A stretch of DNA of 64,000 nt from PALSA-612 sp963846915. GTDB lineage: Bacteria; Actinomycetota; Thermoleophilia; Gaiellales; Gaiellaceae. Location of the stretch: the NCBI GenBank assembly GCA_963846915.1, contig CAWJXV010000005.1, positions 124,001 to 188,000 of the forward strand, given 5' to 3'. The notes beneath the pieces were generated by a model. It saw only the letters and a list, made by a program, of their open reading frames with translations. It did no database searches and was not told the origin of the DNA. Both the position numbers and the translations under genes were made by a program. This document shows positions 1 through 9,113 of this stretch, piece by piece. The stretch's first letter is position 1. Every line of letters starts with the position of its first letter.

Positions 1-498
1 CGGCTGCGTTCCCTTCCAGGAGCCGGTCGTCGCCGTCAGCGTCTTGCCGACGACCGCCTGGCCGGAGATCCCGGGCGGCGCCGTCTCGCTGGGGGCGTTC
101 GGGTTGGCCGGGACCACGCTCGTCGCGTTCGCGCGGGCGGTCGTCGAGCCGTCCGCGTTCGTTGCCGTGACGTCGAGCCGGATCGTGTGCTTCGCGTCGG
201 CCGACACGACTGTGTACTTGCTTCCCGTCGCATTCGTGATCTTCTGACAGGACTCCCCGTTGTCGTTGCAGCGCAGCCACTGACTGGCGTAGCTGCTGCC
301 TTTCGGGTTCCACGTACCCTTGTCGCCGTTCAGCACGGTGCCGACCTTGATCGGATAGACGTAGGTGATCGACGGCTCCTTCGTGTTTTTCGGCTTGTCC
401 TGGCTCCGTCCGGTCGCCGTCGACGCCGCGACGAGCACGACGAGGGCGCCGAGAGCGACGGCCGCCGCCGGCAGCACGATCCTGGGCGTGCGAAGCAT
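1..498 (-). CDS. Secreted Ig-like repeat protein (N-terminal part)
   Basis: The gene starts at an ATG at 498 behind a clear AGGAGG ribosome site (about 503-510) and runs off the left edge after 166 codons. Residues 1-30 are a signal peptide or membrane anchor: a short basic start followed by an Ala/Val/Leu-rich stretch. The rest is Thr/Ser/Gly/Asn-rich, with a WNPKGSSYASQWLRC segment and a second repeat start of the form PPGISGQAVVGKTLTAT...GSWKG. Such Trp-containing Ig/fibronectin-like repeats are common in large exported proteins of Thermoleophilia. The function is unknown; an extracellular surface protein is likely. The last part is missing from the window. Confidence 0.75.
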   Translation of the reverse strand, partial: MLRTPRIVLPAAAVALGALVVLVAASTATGRSQDKPKNTKEPSITYVYPIKVGTVLNGDKGTWNPKGSSYASQWLRCNDNGESCQKITNATGSKYTVVSADAKHTIRLDVTATNADGSTTARANATSVVPANPNAPSETAPPGISGQAVVGKTLTATTGSWKGTQP

Positions 499-789
499 GC
501 TTGTACCTCCTCTGTCCGCTTGGCTCAGCCAGTGTCCGGGCGTGCGTGCGCCGGGGCATCACCCTTCGAGGACGAAAAGGGAAAGGGCGAGCGCCCCCGG
601 GCCCTCACTCGGGGGCGCCCGCCTGGCAAGCGGCGTGATCGCCGCGCCGTCGGTCGCGGCTACCGAAAATGCGACCAACCCGGAGGATGGTCCTTCGCCT
701 ACGCAGGAACCTCGTCCCGATGGGATGAATGCTCGTTCGGCGGCCTGGATGGTTAATGCCACGTTCACGTCTCGTGGCTCTTGAAGCGG
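499..789. other. Intergenic region between the secreted protein gene and an IS remnant
   Basis: No convincing gene is visible here. It holds the ribosome site of the minus-strand secreted protein at its left end and a perfect-spacing copy of the TCRTCC-N5-GGAYGA palindrome at 712-728. Open frames across it are Arg-rich shadows without ribosome sites. Confidence 0.5.
712..728. promoter_or_regulatory. Operator-like palindrome TCGTCC-N5-GGATGA
   Basis: The arms are TCGTCC (712-717) and GGATGA (723-728) around a 5-nt spacer. The layout is the same as at 3791, 6219, 10093 and 14949. The site lies about 215 nt upstream of the minus-strand secreted protein start and just before the IS481 remnant. 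It may serve either the secreted protein or a gene lost by the insertion. Confidence 0.45.
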
Positions 790-1421
790 GTGGGTATGGG
801 CAGGCTCGGCTGCGCTTGGGCTCGAGCGGCGTGTCTGCTACGGGCGCTCCCGGCCCGGCAGAGCCCGTGCACATCGACGTCAAGAAGCTCGGTCGCGTTC
901 GTGGGCGTCGGCAACGGATCAGCGGTTGCCGCGCCAGTCAGGCCAACAGACGCGCATCGCCGGGCGCCGTCGTGGCATCGCCGGCTGGGAGTTCGTCCAC
1001 ATCGCCGTCGACGACTACAGCCGCCTCGCCTACGCCGAGGTGCTCCCGGACGAAAAAGCGACACCGCGATCGGCTTCCTCCGCCGAGCGTGCGCCTTCTA
1101 CACGCCGCTACGGCATCCGCGTCGAGCGCATCCTCACCGATACGCCCCGCGTATCGGCAACGCCACGCGCTCGCCTGCCGAAGCACTCGGCATACGCCAC
1201 AGCCGCACCCGCCCCTACAGGCCACAAACCAACGGCAAAGCCGAACGCTTCATCCGCACCCTGCTCGCGGGCTGAGCCTACGGCGCCATCTATGGCTCAA
1301 GCCACAGAACGCACCACCGCGCTTGACGAGCTGGCTCTGGCACTACAACCATCAACGCCGACACTCAGCCCCAGGCAACCAGCCCCCGCCCCGAGGAGCA
1401 CGAATGCTCGGGATCAACCAT
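790..1421 (+). pseudogene. IS481-family transposase remnant (multiple frameshifts)
   Basis: Pieces of one integrase-core (rve) transposase appear in order but in three frames. They are VHIDVKKLGRV near 868-900, GWEFVHIAVDDYSRLAYAEV near 986-1045, IGFLRRACAF near 1069, LGIRHSRTRPYRPQTNGKAE then RFIRTLLAG near 1185-1272, and WLWHYNHQRRHSA near 1335-1375. The DDE-type landmarks (HIDVKKLGR, AVDDYSR, RPQTNGKAERF) are typical of IS481/IS3-like elements. At least four frame changes and small losses make it non-functional. I could not identify terminal inverted repeats or target duplications. It ends where the neighbouring LuxR gene's stop codon begins on the other strand. Confidence 0.8.
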
Positions 1422-3794
1422 CTAGAGCTGCCTGGACAGCTCGAGCACGTCCGAGCGCCCCATCAATCCGAGGTCGATCGCGCGCTGGATCGCCTCGCTC
1501 CGGGACGTCGCTCCGAGCTTGCGATACGTGCAGATCGCCTGCGTCTTGACGGTGTTGCGGGAGACGCTGAGATGGTCGGCGATCTCCCGGAAGGTGAGGT
1601 GCGTGGTCAGGAGCGGGAGCAGACGGCGCTCGGCCGGGGTCAGGTGCTCCCAGTCGCCGCCCGGCGGACGTGCGCGACTCGCGAGCTCCCGCGAGAGCTC
1701 GTCGGCCTGGGCCGCCAGGCAGCCGAGCTCGAGGCCGCCTGCCAGGACGTCACGGGTCTCGGCGAGGAGCAATGCGGCGCCGTCCGGGTCCGACAGCTCG
1801 AGCCGTGCCCGGGCCGCCTCGATCCTCACCTGCGCGCCGAGCCACGGGAAGGCGCGGGTCAGGGTCGGGAGCAGGCGGTCGACACGCTCGAGGTCGGCTC
1901 TCGCCCGCACCCAGTTGCCGTGATGCGCGGCCGAGGAAGCGCTCGCCGCGTAGGCGAGCGCGCTCGTCGCGTACTCCTCGAGATGCGCGTCGCGCAGGAT
2001 CTCGCGCGCCTCGACCACGAGCGTCTCGGCGGTGGCCCACGAGCCGGCGGCGCCGGCCAGGAGCGAGCGCTCCGCGAGCGCGAACGCTGCCGCCTCGGTG
2101 GCGTTCGCCGCGGTCGCCCCCGCGTGCGCGCGGACGAGGACATCGTCCGCCGCAGCCGTCTCACCGGCGAGCACGTTCGCGACGCCGAGGAGGAGTAGCG
2201 CTGCCGACTGCCACAGGCTCTCCATCGCGAGTGCCGAGATGGAGAGCTCTGCATCCCGGCGCATCTCCTCGACCCCCGAGCGGCACATGGCCGCCCGGAG
2301 CATCGCCGTCCAGGCCGAGATCGGGCTGCCGTCGGGCATCGCCGTCTCGGCCGGTGCCCGCTCGGCGACCGCCGCCCACTGCTCGGCGAGGTCCTCGCGC
2401 CCCTCGAGCCCGTGGACGAGCGCTCCGCCCGCCGCCAGCGCGGGACGCTGCTCGAGCAGCGCGTGGTCGACGAGCGCGAGCCAGCGCTCGATCGTCGCCA
2501 GTCGTCCGCTGTAGTAGAGCGGCAGCACGAAGCGCTCGAGAAGCGAGGCGAAGCGCTCCTGATCGCCCGCTGCCCAGGCGTACTCGACGGCGCTCTCGAT
2601 GTCGCCGTGCTCCTCGCTCCAGAAGGACGCCCGGGCTGCGAGCGTCTCGGCCAGCCCCGGCTCGGCTCTCTGCAGCTCGGCTGCGAGCGCCTCGCGGAAG
2701 AGCCGCTGGAACCGGTACGTCGGCGGGGTCTCGCCGCAAAGGGGGATCAGGAACAGGTTCGACTGCGCGATCCGCTCGAGCCTCGCAGCCGACCCGGACC
2801 CCTTCAGCACCGCGTCACAGAGCGGGCCTGACATGCGTTCGAGGACGGACGCGCGCACCATGAAGTCGACGTCGTCGTCGGCGAGATGGCCGAGGTGTTC
2901 CACCCGCACGTAGTCGCTTACGAAGCGGTCCGATCCGCGGAAGGCGGTCACCGGGCCGTCGTCGTCGCGGGCCAGCGTCGCGAGGGCGGCGAGGTAGACG
3001 CCGGCCGGCCAACCCTCGGTCAGCGCCGCGACCTCCGCGACCGCCTCGTCGGAGGCGGCGACCCCGGTGCTCCGCAGGAGCAGGCCCGTCTCCTCGCCCG
3101 TCAACCGAAGGTCGTCGATACCGATCTCGACCAGTCGCCCGCGCCTGCGCAGCCCGGCGAGCGGAATCGCAGGCTGCGTCCGGCTCGCGATCGCGAGGCG
3201 GCCCTCCGGCGGCAGCTCGTCGACGAGGCGGCGGACGACCTCGAGGCTCTTCCTGGATGTGAGCAGGTGGAGGTCGTCGAGGATCAGGCCGAACGGCCCT
3301 GTCGCGTCGAGCGAGCGCTGGAGCCTCGCGAGGATGGTCGAGAGCGAGCTCCGGGGCCGGGCGAGCGCCTCCACGACCTGCCGGTCGCACGCCCCGATAC
3401 GGTTGAGCGTCAGTGTGAGATAGGTGAGGAACGTGACCGGGTCGTTGTCGCGCTCATCGATGCTCAGCCATGCGAAGGGCCGCTTGCCGGGCCGCCGGTA
3501 GAGCTCGGCGAGAACACTCGTCTTGCCGTAGCCGGCCGGGGCGACGACGAGGGCCACGTCTGCGGGCGGCGCGGGCCGGAGGCGGTTGACGACGGCCGTT
3601 CGCTCGACCGTGCCCTCGCGGATGCGCGGCGGAGCCAGGCGGGACTCCATGACCGTGAACGGAGCCCGCCGCGACGGTCCCACGCCCGAGAAGGCCATCA
3701 GGTCACGGTCCCTCTTTCTGCCGCGTAGGCCCGGCGTGCCCGTGTCGGACTCGCACGCGCCGATTTCAATCGACCGCCCGCTGCTCGGCATCAT
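1422..3794 (-). CDS. LAL/MalT-type ATP-dependent LuxR regulator (downstream copy)
   Basis: This is a large transcription activator of the MalT/LAL (STAND ATPase) type, about 790 residues. A Walker A motif (APAGYGKTS, about residues 85-93) and a Walker B-like strand (LILDDLHLL, about residue 165) mark the ATPase domain. A long Ala/Leu-rich helical middle resembles TPR-like MalT repeats, and the last 65 residues are a LuxR helix-turn-helix (LTPAERRLLPLL...SVSRNTVKTQ). The start overlaps the stop of the upstream paralogue by ATGA, so the two are translationally coupled. A later in-frame ATG (MAFSGVG or MESRLAPP) could be the true start. The inducer is unknown. A longer open frame continuing upstream to 4658 is only a shadow of the first regulator. 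Confidence 0.85.
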   Translation of the reverse strand: MMPSSGRSIEIGACESDTGTPGLRGRKRDRDLMAFSGVGPSRRAPFTVMESRLAPPRIREGTVERTAVVNRLRPAPPADVALVVAPAGYGKTSVLAELYRRPGKRPFAWLSIDERDNDPVTFLTYLTLTLNRIGACDRQVVEALARPRSSLSTILARLQRSLDATGPFGLILDDLHLLTSRKSLEVVRRLVDELPPEGRLAIASRTQPAIPLAGLRRRGRLVEIGIDDLRLTGEETGLLLRSTGVAASDEAVAEVAALTEGWPAGVYLAALATLARDDDGPVTAFRGSDRFVSDYVRVEHLGHLADDDVDFMVRASVLERMSGPLCDAVLKGSGSAARLERIAQSNLFLIPLCGETPPTYRFQRLFREALAAELQRAEPGLAETLAARASFWSEEHGDIESAVEYAWAAGDQERFASLLERFVLPLYYSGRLATIERWLALVDHALLEQRPALAAGGALVHGLEGREDLAEQWAAVAERAPAETAMPDGSPISAWTAMLRAAMCRSGVEEMRRDAELSISALAMESLWQSAALLLLGVANVLAGETAAADDVLVRAHAGATAANATEAAAFALAERSLLAGAAGSWATAETLVVEAREILRDAHLEEYATSALAYAASASSAAHHGNWVRARADLERVDRLLPTLTRAFPWLGAQVRIEAARARLELSDPDGAALLLAETRDVLAGGLELGCLAAQADELSRELASRARPPGGDWEHLTPAERRLLPLLTTHLTFREIADHLSVSRNTVKTQAICTYRKLGATSRSEAIQRAIDLGLMGRSDVLELSRQL

Positions 3795-3807
3795 CCGTTG
3801 AGGATGA
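3791..3807. promoter_or_regulatory. Operator-like palindrome TCATCC-N5-GGATGA at the regulator junction
   Basis: A perfect 6-bp inverted repeat with a 5-nt spacer covers the stop codon of the first LAL gene and the start of the second. Being partly coding, it could be chance. It matches the other copies exactly in arm sequence and spacing, which suggests an internal regulatory site. Confidence 0.4.
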
Positions 3808-6010
3808 GGCTCGCCGATTCCAGGCCGGGGTCGATCAGCCCGAGCGTGTGCGCTCGCTCGACGGCTTCGCTGCGGTTGGACGCTCCGAGCTTGCGGTAGA
3901 CGGAGATCGCCTGCGTCTTGACCGTGTTTCGGGAGAGGAAGAAGCGCAGGCCGATCTCGCGGAAGGACAGGTGCGTCGCGAGCATGGGCAGGAGCTTGAG
4001 CTCGGCGCCCGTCAGGCTCGTGGCCCGGCCGGTGCCTCCGATCGGGGCGAGGCGCAGCTCGTCGCCGATCCGGTCGCGCTCCTCGCGCAGGACGCCGAGC
4101 TTCGGCCTCGCCGCGATCAGGTCGTCGACGTCCTTCAGGATCGCCCGTGCCGCCGCGGCATCGCGGACGGTCACGCAGACGCGCGCGAGCTCGAGCCGGC
4201 ACTGGACGGCGAGCCAGGGGAGCGCGACGGTCAGGCCGGCAGCGAGGCGGCGGGCGGTCTTGAGCGCGGAGGCGGCGTCGACAGCGTGCCCGCAGAGAAG
4301 CCGCGAGCGTGCCGAGAGCGCCAGCGTCAGTGCACAGGTCGGATACGCCTGCAGGCTGCCGTCGTCCATCGCGGCCAGCGCCTGCCCGAGCAGCGCGTCC
4401 GCCCGGGGGCGCTCGCCGCGCGCGGTCGCGAGCAGCGAGCGCTGCGTGAGCGCGAGGACGCGGGTCTCCGTCGAGCCCAGGCGCTCGGCGGCGTGAACCG
4501 CCCGGCTCAGGATCGCGTCGCCGCGCTCCGTCTCCCCGAGCAGGGCGCGGGCGGTTCCCTGGAGCAGGAGGCCGTAGGGGCGCCAGCGGTCGTCCGCGGG
4601 CAGGCGGCGCAGAGCCGACTCGACGGCGGCGAGCATCGGCTCGACGCCGTGCTCGCACATCGCCGCCCGGACGAGCGCGACCCGGGGGTCGACGAGGCGG
4701 CTCCGGGTTCGGCGGCGACTGCCCTGGTCTGCGGTGGCCAGGTAGCGCGCCGCCTCGGGTGCATTGCCGGCCTGCGCGTGCAGCCTGGCGGCGAGCGCGG
4801 CCAGTCGCGGGTGGTCGTCGAGCCCCGTTGTCGCGTCGAGGCCGGCGATCCAGGCGACGAGAGCGGCGTCCTGCCCGCTGTTGTGCATCGTGACCGCCGC
4901 GGCGTCGAGGATCACGGCGACATGGCCCGCGTCTCCGGCCGCGAGCGCATGGCGAAGTGCGCTCTCGGGGTCGTCGTGCGCCTCGAACCAGTCGGCCGCC
5001 TGCCGCTCGAGCGTGGGCACGAGGCCGGGCTCCTGCTCCTCGAGCTCCGTGCGCAGCAGCTCCCGGAACGCCCTGTGGTGGCGGAACCGGTGTCCGTCGC
5101 GGCCGATGGGGACGAGGAGCAGGCTCGTCTCCAGCGAGGCGAGCACGGCCGCCGAGTCGCGGCGTCCGAGGACTGCGTCGCAGAGTGGGGCAGAGAGCAC
5201 GTCGAGCGTCGACGTCCGACCGAGGAACTCTCGCTGGCGCTGCGTCAGCGCTGCCAGGTACGCCTCGTGGAGGTCGCAGGCATGCGTGGCGTCGTGCTCG
5301 CGCAGCGAGACCGCCGCGGCCTGGAGCCCCGCCGGCCAGCCCTCGAGCGTCTTCAGGAGCCCCTGGACGCGCTCCTCGGAGAGCTCTACGCCGGCCCGGC
5401 GCAGGACGGTCCGCGCCTCTCTCGACGAGAGTGCGAGGTCATCGCGGCCGAGTTCGAGCACCTCCCCGCTCGCGCGCAGGCGCGGGATCGACGAGAGTGG
5501 CTGCTCGCGGCCGGAGAGCACGATCGTCGAGCCGGCGGGCAAGCTCCGGACGAGGATCGTGACGACCCGGGCGGCGTCCGCGGTCAGGAGTTGCGCGTCG
5601 TCGAGGACGAGCACGAACGGCTCGGCGGCGAGCGCGCCGCCCGCGAGGCGCGGGACGGCCGTTCCCCACGCCCACGTGTCCGGCGGGTCGGATCCGCGGG
5701 CGGGCACGTCCGAGGCGAGCGTCGGTGCGGCCTCGGCGATGCGCGCGACGAGTGCGGCAGCGTCGGTGACACGGGTGTCGAGAGCGACGAAGGCGAACGG
5801 CCGGTCGTCGCGGGCGGCCCACTGTGCGAGCAGGGTCGTCTTCCCGTAGCCACGCGGAGCGACGATGCTCGCGACGGGGAACGAGCGTGCCGCGCGAAGG
5901 CGATTGACGAGCCCGGTCCGAGAGACCATGCCCGGTCTGCGCGCCTGGACGAGCGACGGCCCAGGGGGCGGTCTCGTCGATTCGATGGAAACGAGGGCTC
6001 TAGAGGGCAT
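3791..6010 (-). CDS. LAL/MalT-type ATP-dependent LuxR regulator (upstream copy)
   Basis: This is a paralogue of the next gene, about 739 residues from the ATG at 6010, which has an AAGGAACGG ribosome site just upstream. A longer open frame to 6157 lacks such a site. The order is a variable N-terminus, Walker A (APRGYGKTT, about residues 51-59), a Walker B-like LVLDDAQLL near residue 140, an Ala-rich helical repeat region, and a C-terminal LuxR helix-turn-helix (LTGAELKLLPML...FLSRNTVKTQ). LAL proteins are ATP-dependent activators that bind an inducer and pairs of short DNA boxes. Divergent from it is a PLDc_N-like gene, and the shared upstream region holds a copy of the local palindrome. Confidence 0.85.
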   Translation of the reverse strand: MPSRALVSIESTRPPPGPSLVQARRPGMVSRTGLVNRLRAARSFPVASIVAPRGYGKTTLLAQWAARDDRPFAFVALDTRVTDAAALVARIAEAAPTLASDVPARGSDPPDTWAWGTAVPRLAGGALAAEPFVLVLDDAQLLTADAARVVTILVRSLPAGSTIVLSGREQPLSSIPRLRASGEVLELGRDDLALSSREARTVLRRAGVELSEERVQGLLKTLEGWPAGLQAAAVSLREHDATHACDLHEAYLAALTQRQREFLGRTSTLDVLSAPLCDAVLGRRDSAAVLASLETSLLLVPIGRDGHRFRHHRAFRELLRTELEEQEPGLVPTLERQAADWFEAHDDPESALRHALAAGDAGHVAVILDAAAVTMHNSGQDAALVAWIAGLDATTGLDDHPRLAALAARLHAQAGNAPEAARYLATADQGSRRRTRSRLVDPRVALVRAAMCEHGVEPMLAAVESALRRLPADDRWRPYGLLLQGTARALLGETERGDAILSRAVHAAERLGSTETRVLALTQRSLLATARGERPRADALLGQALAAMDDGSLQAYPTCALTLALSARSRLLCGHAVDAASALKTARRLAAGLTVALPWLAVQCRLELARVCVTVRDAAAARAILKDVDDLIAARPKLGVLREERDRIGDELRLAPIGGTGRATSLTGAELKLLPMLATHLSFREIGLRFFLSRNTVKTQAISVYRKLGASNRSEAVERAHTLGLIDPGLESASLILNG

Positions 6011-6218
6011 GGAGCCGTTCCTTTCGGGCGAGCCGTCGGGCTCGTGGCTGGACCTGCCGGCCCCCGCATTCCTCCCAGCCGCGCACGGTTGCGGCGTCAG
6101 CGCATCGCCCGATCTGGGCGGTCGGGTCGCACCACAGCCAAATTGCGGGTTTTCCACAGTCCTGCGGTGCGGCCAGCACCACAGCGGCTTCGAGGGGAAA
6201 TCGCCCGGCCTGCCTCGC

Positions 6219-6235
6219 TCATCCGGTTCGGATGA
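6219..6235. promoter_or_regulatory. Operator-like palindrome TCATCC-N5-GGATGA
   Basis: A perfect inverted repeat (spacer GGTTC) lies between the divergent LAL operon and the PLDc_N-like gene, about 77 nt before the ATG at 6312. The GGATGA half-site resembles the core of the E. coli MalT box, which fits the MalT-type genes encoded alongside. Confidence 0.6.
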
Positions 6236-6311
6236 CGCGGCCCGCGGCTCCCCGGTGCATCGTGCCTGCCGTCCCCGTCACGTTCGACTCGCGGCAGGAG
6301 GTGCCGACGCA

Positions 6312-6545
6312 ATGTCCGTAGTGGCCGACTATCCCTTCCTGAACATCATGTGGTCGATGTTCATCTTCTTCGCCTGGGTCATCTTCATCTACCTGCTGAT
6401 CCTGGTGCTCGCCGACAACTTCCGCCGGACCGACCACTCCGGGTGGGCGAAGGCGGGATGGACGCTCTTCGTCATCTTCGTGCCGTTGATCGGCGTGCTC
6501 GTGTACATGATCGCCCGGCCGAGCGTCGACATGTCCGTCGTCTAG
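6312..6545 (+). CDS. Small PLDc_N-like two-helix membrane protein (copy 1)
   Basis: It encodes 77 residues from an ATG with GGCAGGAGG upstream. Residues 8-33 form one membrane helix (FLNIMWSMFIFFAWVIFIYL...). A conserved loop follows (DNFRRTDHSGWAKAGWT), then a second helix (LFVIFVPLIGVLVYMIARP). This is the pattern of the phospholipase-D nuclease N-terminal (PLDc_N) family, which are membrane anchors without catalytic residues. A close paralogue lies at 15761-16000. It is preceded by the TCATCC-N5-GGATGA palindrome. The function is unknown; a membrane stress protein is plausible. Confidence 0.8.
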   Translation: MSVVADYPFLNIMWSMFIFFAWVIFIYLLILVLADNFRRTDHSGWAKAGWTLFVIFVPLIGVLVYMIARPSVDMSVV

Positions 6546-6558
6546 CTGCGCTGTCCGC

Positions 6559-7221
6559 TCAGCGTGGGCGGAGGTACTCGAGCGTCGCCTTGACCCGACG
6601 GCTGACGTGCTCGGCGTCGTGGAGGTCGAGCTTGTCGAAGATCGAGTTGAGGTGGCGCTCGATCGCGCGCTTGCTGATCCCGAGCTTCTCGGCGATGACG
6701 GCGTTCGTGTGCCCCTTCGCGACGAGCGCGAGCACCTCGGTCTCCCGCGGCGTCAGCCGCTTCAGCCGATCGGTCTTCTGGTCCTCCCAGCCGGTGAAGA
6801 CGACGTCGAGGACGGCCTGGTCGAGGTGGGTGCCGCCTTTCGAGACATCTCGCAGGATCCGCACGAGCTCCGCGCCGTCGGCGATCCGGTCCTTGAGGAC
6901 GTAGCCGCGGCCGTCGGCGCCGTCGGCGAAGAGCGCCCCGGCGTAGACGGAGCTCGCGTGCTGGCTGAGCACGACGACGCCCAGCCCGGGCCGGCTCGCT
7001 CGCAGCTCGCTCGCGAGCCTGATCCCCTCGTCGGTCTCGCCCGGAGGCATGCGGATGTCGGTGAGCACGACGTCCGGCTCCAGCCGCTCGACCGCGTCGC
7101 GCAGCTCGTCGAAGTCGCCGCAGCTCGCGACCAGCTCGAGCTCCGGGTCGGTCGAGAGGATCCGCTCGATGCCTTCACGGACGAGGTAGTTGTCCTCGCC
7201 CAGCACGACCTTGATCGTCAC
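6559..7221 (-). CDS. NarL/LuxR-family response regulator
   Basis: It encodes 220 residues. The receiver domain spans residues 1-120, with the acidic pocket near GEDN and the phospho-acceptor Asp55 in LTDIRMPP. A C-terminal LuxR helix-turn-helix follows (LTPRETEVLALVAKGHTNAVIAEKL..., about 155-215). The GTG start at 7221 overlaps the stop of the sensor kinase gene as GTGA, so it is read as the second gene of a two-component operon. It should be phosphorylated by the kinase at 7218-9029. Together with the LAL proteins it is a candidate reader of the local palindromes. Confidence 0.9.
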   Translation of the reverse strand: MTIKVVLGEDNYLVREGIERILSTDPELELVASCGDFDELRDAVERLEPDVVLTDIRMPPGETDEGIRLASELRASRPGLGVVVLSQHASSVYAGALFADGADGRGYVLKDRIADGAELVRILRDVSKGGTHLDQAVLDVVFTGWEDQKTDRLKRLTPRETEVLALVAKGHTNAVIAEKLGISKRAIERHLNSIFDKLDLHDAEHVSRRVKATLEYLRPR

Positions 7222-9029
7222 GTCGCCGCCCCGATCTCGACGCCCACCGGTACCAGGTAGCGCAGGACGGTCCCGGCTCCGGGGGCCGAGGTGACCTCGA
7301 CGTCGCCGCCGATCGACCCGATCCGGTCGCGGATGCCGGTGAGGCCCGCTCCCGGTGGGATGAGCTCGTCGTCGAAGCCGTCGCCGTCGTCCGCGATCGT
7401 CACCTCGACGATGTCGCCGAGCGGCTCGAGCGTCATGACGACCGCGCCGGCGCCCGAGTGCTTGGTGGCGTTCTGGATCGCCTCGGACGCGGCGAAATAG
7501 ATCGCCCGTTCGGTCGCGGCCGGCAGCCGGCCGACGCCGTTGTCGACGATCCGGAACGAGATCGACGGCGGCACCGGCGTCTCGCGCAACGCGTCGGCGA
7601 TGCCCCGCTCGAGCAGGAGCGGCGGGTAGATGCCGTGCGCGACCCGGCGCAGCTCGGCGATCGCGGCCGCGGCGTCGCCCGAGACGTCCCTGATCGGCTC
7701 TGCGAGGTCGGTGCCGTCCGCGCTCCGGGAGAGCTCGGCGAGCTTCATCTGGATCGTCAGGAGCCGCTGCTGCGCGCCGTCGTGGAGGTCGCGCTCGAGC
7801 CGCCCCCGCTCCTCTCCGTCGCTCTCGGCGATGCGCCGGCGGGAGCGCACGACCTCGCGAAAGACGCGCGTGTAATCGACGAGCGTGAAGGCCAGGCGCG
7901 CGACGCGCTCGACGACCTGTCGATAGCCGCGGGCGAGCGACGGGTCGTGGATCACGGCGTAGGAGGTGCCCGCGTGCTCGATCCGTGTGATCGCCGCCGA
8001 GAGGCCGTCGGCCGACACGCGCAGCGGCATTCCGTCGACGTCGCGGAGCTCGCCCCTTCCCGGGCCCCGGATCGCGAGCCGGAGCGACGCGTCCCCGAGC
8101 GCGCGGCGGCACACGTCCTCGACCTGGCCCGGCGAGAGCCGCGAGTAGTCGAGCACCGACAGGCCACGCCACAGGGCTCTCGACACGAACAGCTCGCCGC
8201 GCAGCGGGGCGAGCACGAACGCGATCGGAAGGACGATCGCCGCCGTTCCCGTGACGACGAGGTTCAGGGTGCGCCATGTGTCGCCGGACGGGTGGACGAC
8301 CCACGCGGCGTAGCTGACGACGATGGCCACCGCCGCCAGCAGCACCGGTCGGACGGTTCGCCGTTCGATGCCCGCCGGCGACCAGGCCTTGCGGGTCAGC
8401 AGGACGAGCGCCACGACCGTGATCGCGATCGTGACCACGTTCATCGCCACGGTCGGGGCTCGCGACAGCGGTGAGGATGCGTCGACGACGCGGAAGGCGT
8501 TCTCGGGACACTCCTTGCCGCAATCCGTCAGCACGCCTGCGGCGGGCAGCATCTTCACGACGAGCACGATCAGCGTCCACACGATTGCGGTCGCGAGCGC
8601 GAAGCCGCCGACGACGGTCCGTTCGACCCGGGAGGTCAGGCGGCCCGAGGGGAACGAGAGGAGCGCTGCGAACATGAGCACGATCCAGACCGCCGTGTAG
8701 ACCCTGCCGAGCGTGTACAGCGAGGCGTTTCCGGATGTGTTGAACGTCGTCAGGGCGTAGGCGAGGCTGATCAGCACGAGCACCTGGCCGAACCGCTCGT
8801 GGGGACGCCGAACCCAGACGTAGACGCCTGCGATCATGTAGAGCCCGACGACGAACGCCCGCACGATCGCGTCCGCCTCCGGCGTGACGAGGATCGGACT
8901 CGTCGCCGTCGCCCACGCGGTAAGCCCGCTGCCGACCGCGCCGGCGGCCAGAAGCACGCCCGCGGCGACGGGACGCAAAGCCGCCCCGCGGGCGACCGAT
9001 TCGTCATCCACGGCGAACAGGAAGCTCAT
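7218..9029 (-). CDS. Membrane sensor histidine kinase, HisKA_3 type
   Basis: It encodes 603 residues. The N-terminal half (about residues 15-270) contains several hydrophobic segments, giving a polytopic sensor region with an extracytoplasmic Cys pair (LTDCGKECPEN). A linker leads to the HisKA_3 dimerisation domain with phospho-acceptor His416 in RDLHDGAQQR. The HATPase domain follows (N-box ASEAIQNATKHSG, G-boxes DDGDGFDDE and GAGLTGIRDR). This is the NarX/DesK class that pairs with NarL-type regulators. It is co-transcribed with, and overlaps by 4 bp, the response regulator at 6559-7221. The ATG at 9029 has GGCAGGAGCC upstream. The stimulus is unknown. Confidence 0.9.
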   Translation of the reverse strand: MSFLFAVDDESVARGAALRPVAAGVLLAAGAVGSGLTAWATATSPILVTPEADAIVRAFVVGLYMIAGVYVWVRRPHERFGQVLVLISLAYALTTFNTSGNASLYTLGRVYTAVWIVLMFAALLSFPSGRLTSRVERTVVGGFALATAIVWTLIVLVVKMLPAAGVLTDCGKECPENAFRVVDASSPLSRAPTVAMNVVTIAITVVALVLLTRKAWSPAGIERRTVRPVLLAAVAIVVSYAAWVVHPSGDTWRTLNLVVTGTAAIVLPIAFVLAPLRGELFVSRALWRGLSVLDYSRLSPGQVEDVCRRALGDASLRLAIRGPGRGELRDVDGMPLRVSADGLSAAITRIEHAGTSYAVIHDPSLARGYRQVVERVARLAFTLVDYTRVFREVVRSRRRIAESDGEERGRLERDLHDGAQQRLLTIQMKLAELSRSADGTDLAEPIRDVSGDAAAAIAELRRVAHGIYPPLLLERGIADALRETPVPPSISFRIVDNGVGRLPAATERAIYFAASEAIQNATKHSGAGAVVMTLEPLGDIVEVTIADDGDGFDDELIPPGAGLTGIRDRIGSIGGDVEVTSAPGAGTVLRYLVPVGVEIGAAT

Positions 9030-9113
9030 GGCTCCTGCCCTACCTTTCTCTCGAGGGCCCGGAGAGCCAGCTTTCGAGGCCTCCGACCAGGAGCATAAAT
9101 GCTCTGCCCGGGC

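Noticed and set aside
729..2198. A 489-codon plus-strand frame
   Set aside because: It joins transposase fragments to antisense of the LAL gene. Only the pieces matching the integrase core are meaningful.
3795..4658. A long upstream extension of the second LAL regulator
   Set aside because: It is the out-of-frame shadow of the first LAL gene. The ATGA overlap at 3791-3794 gives a natural start.
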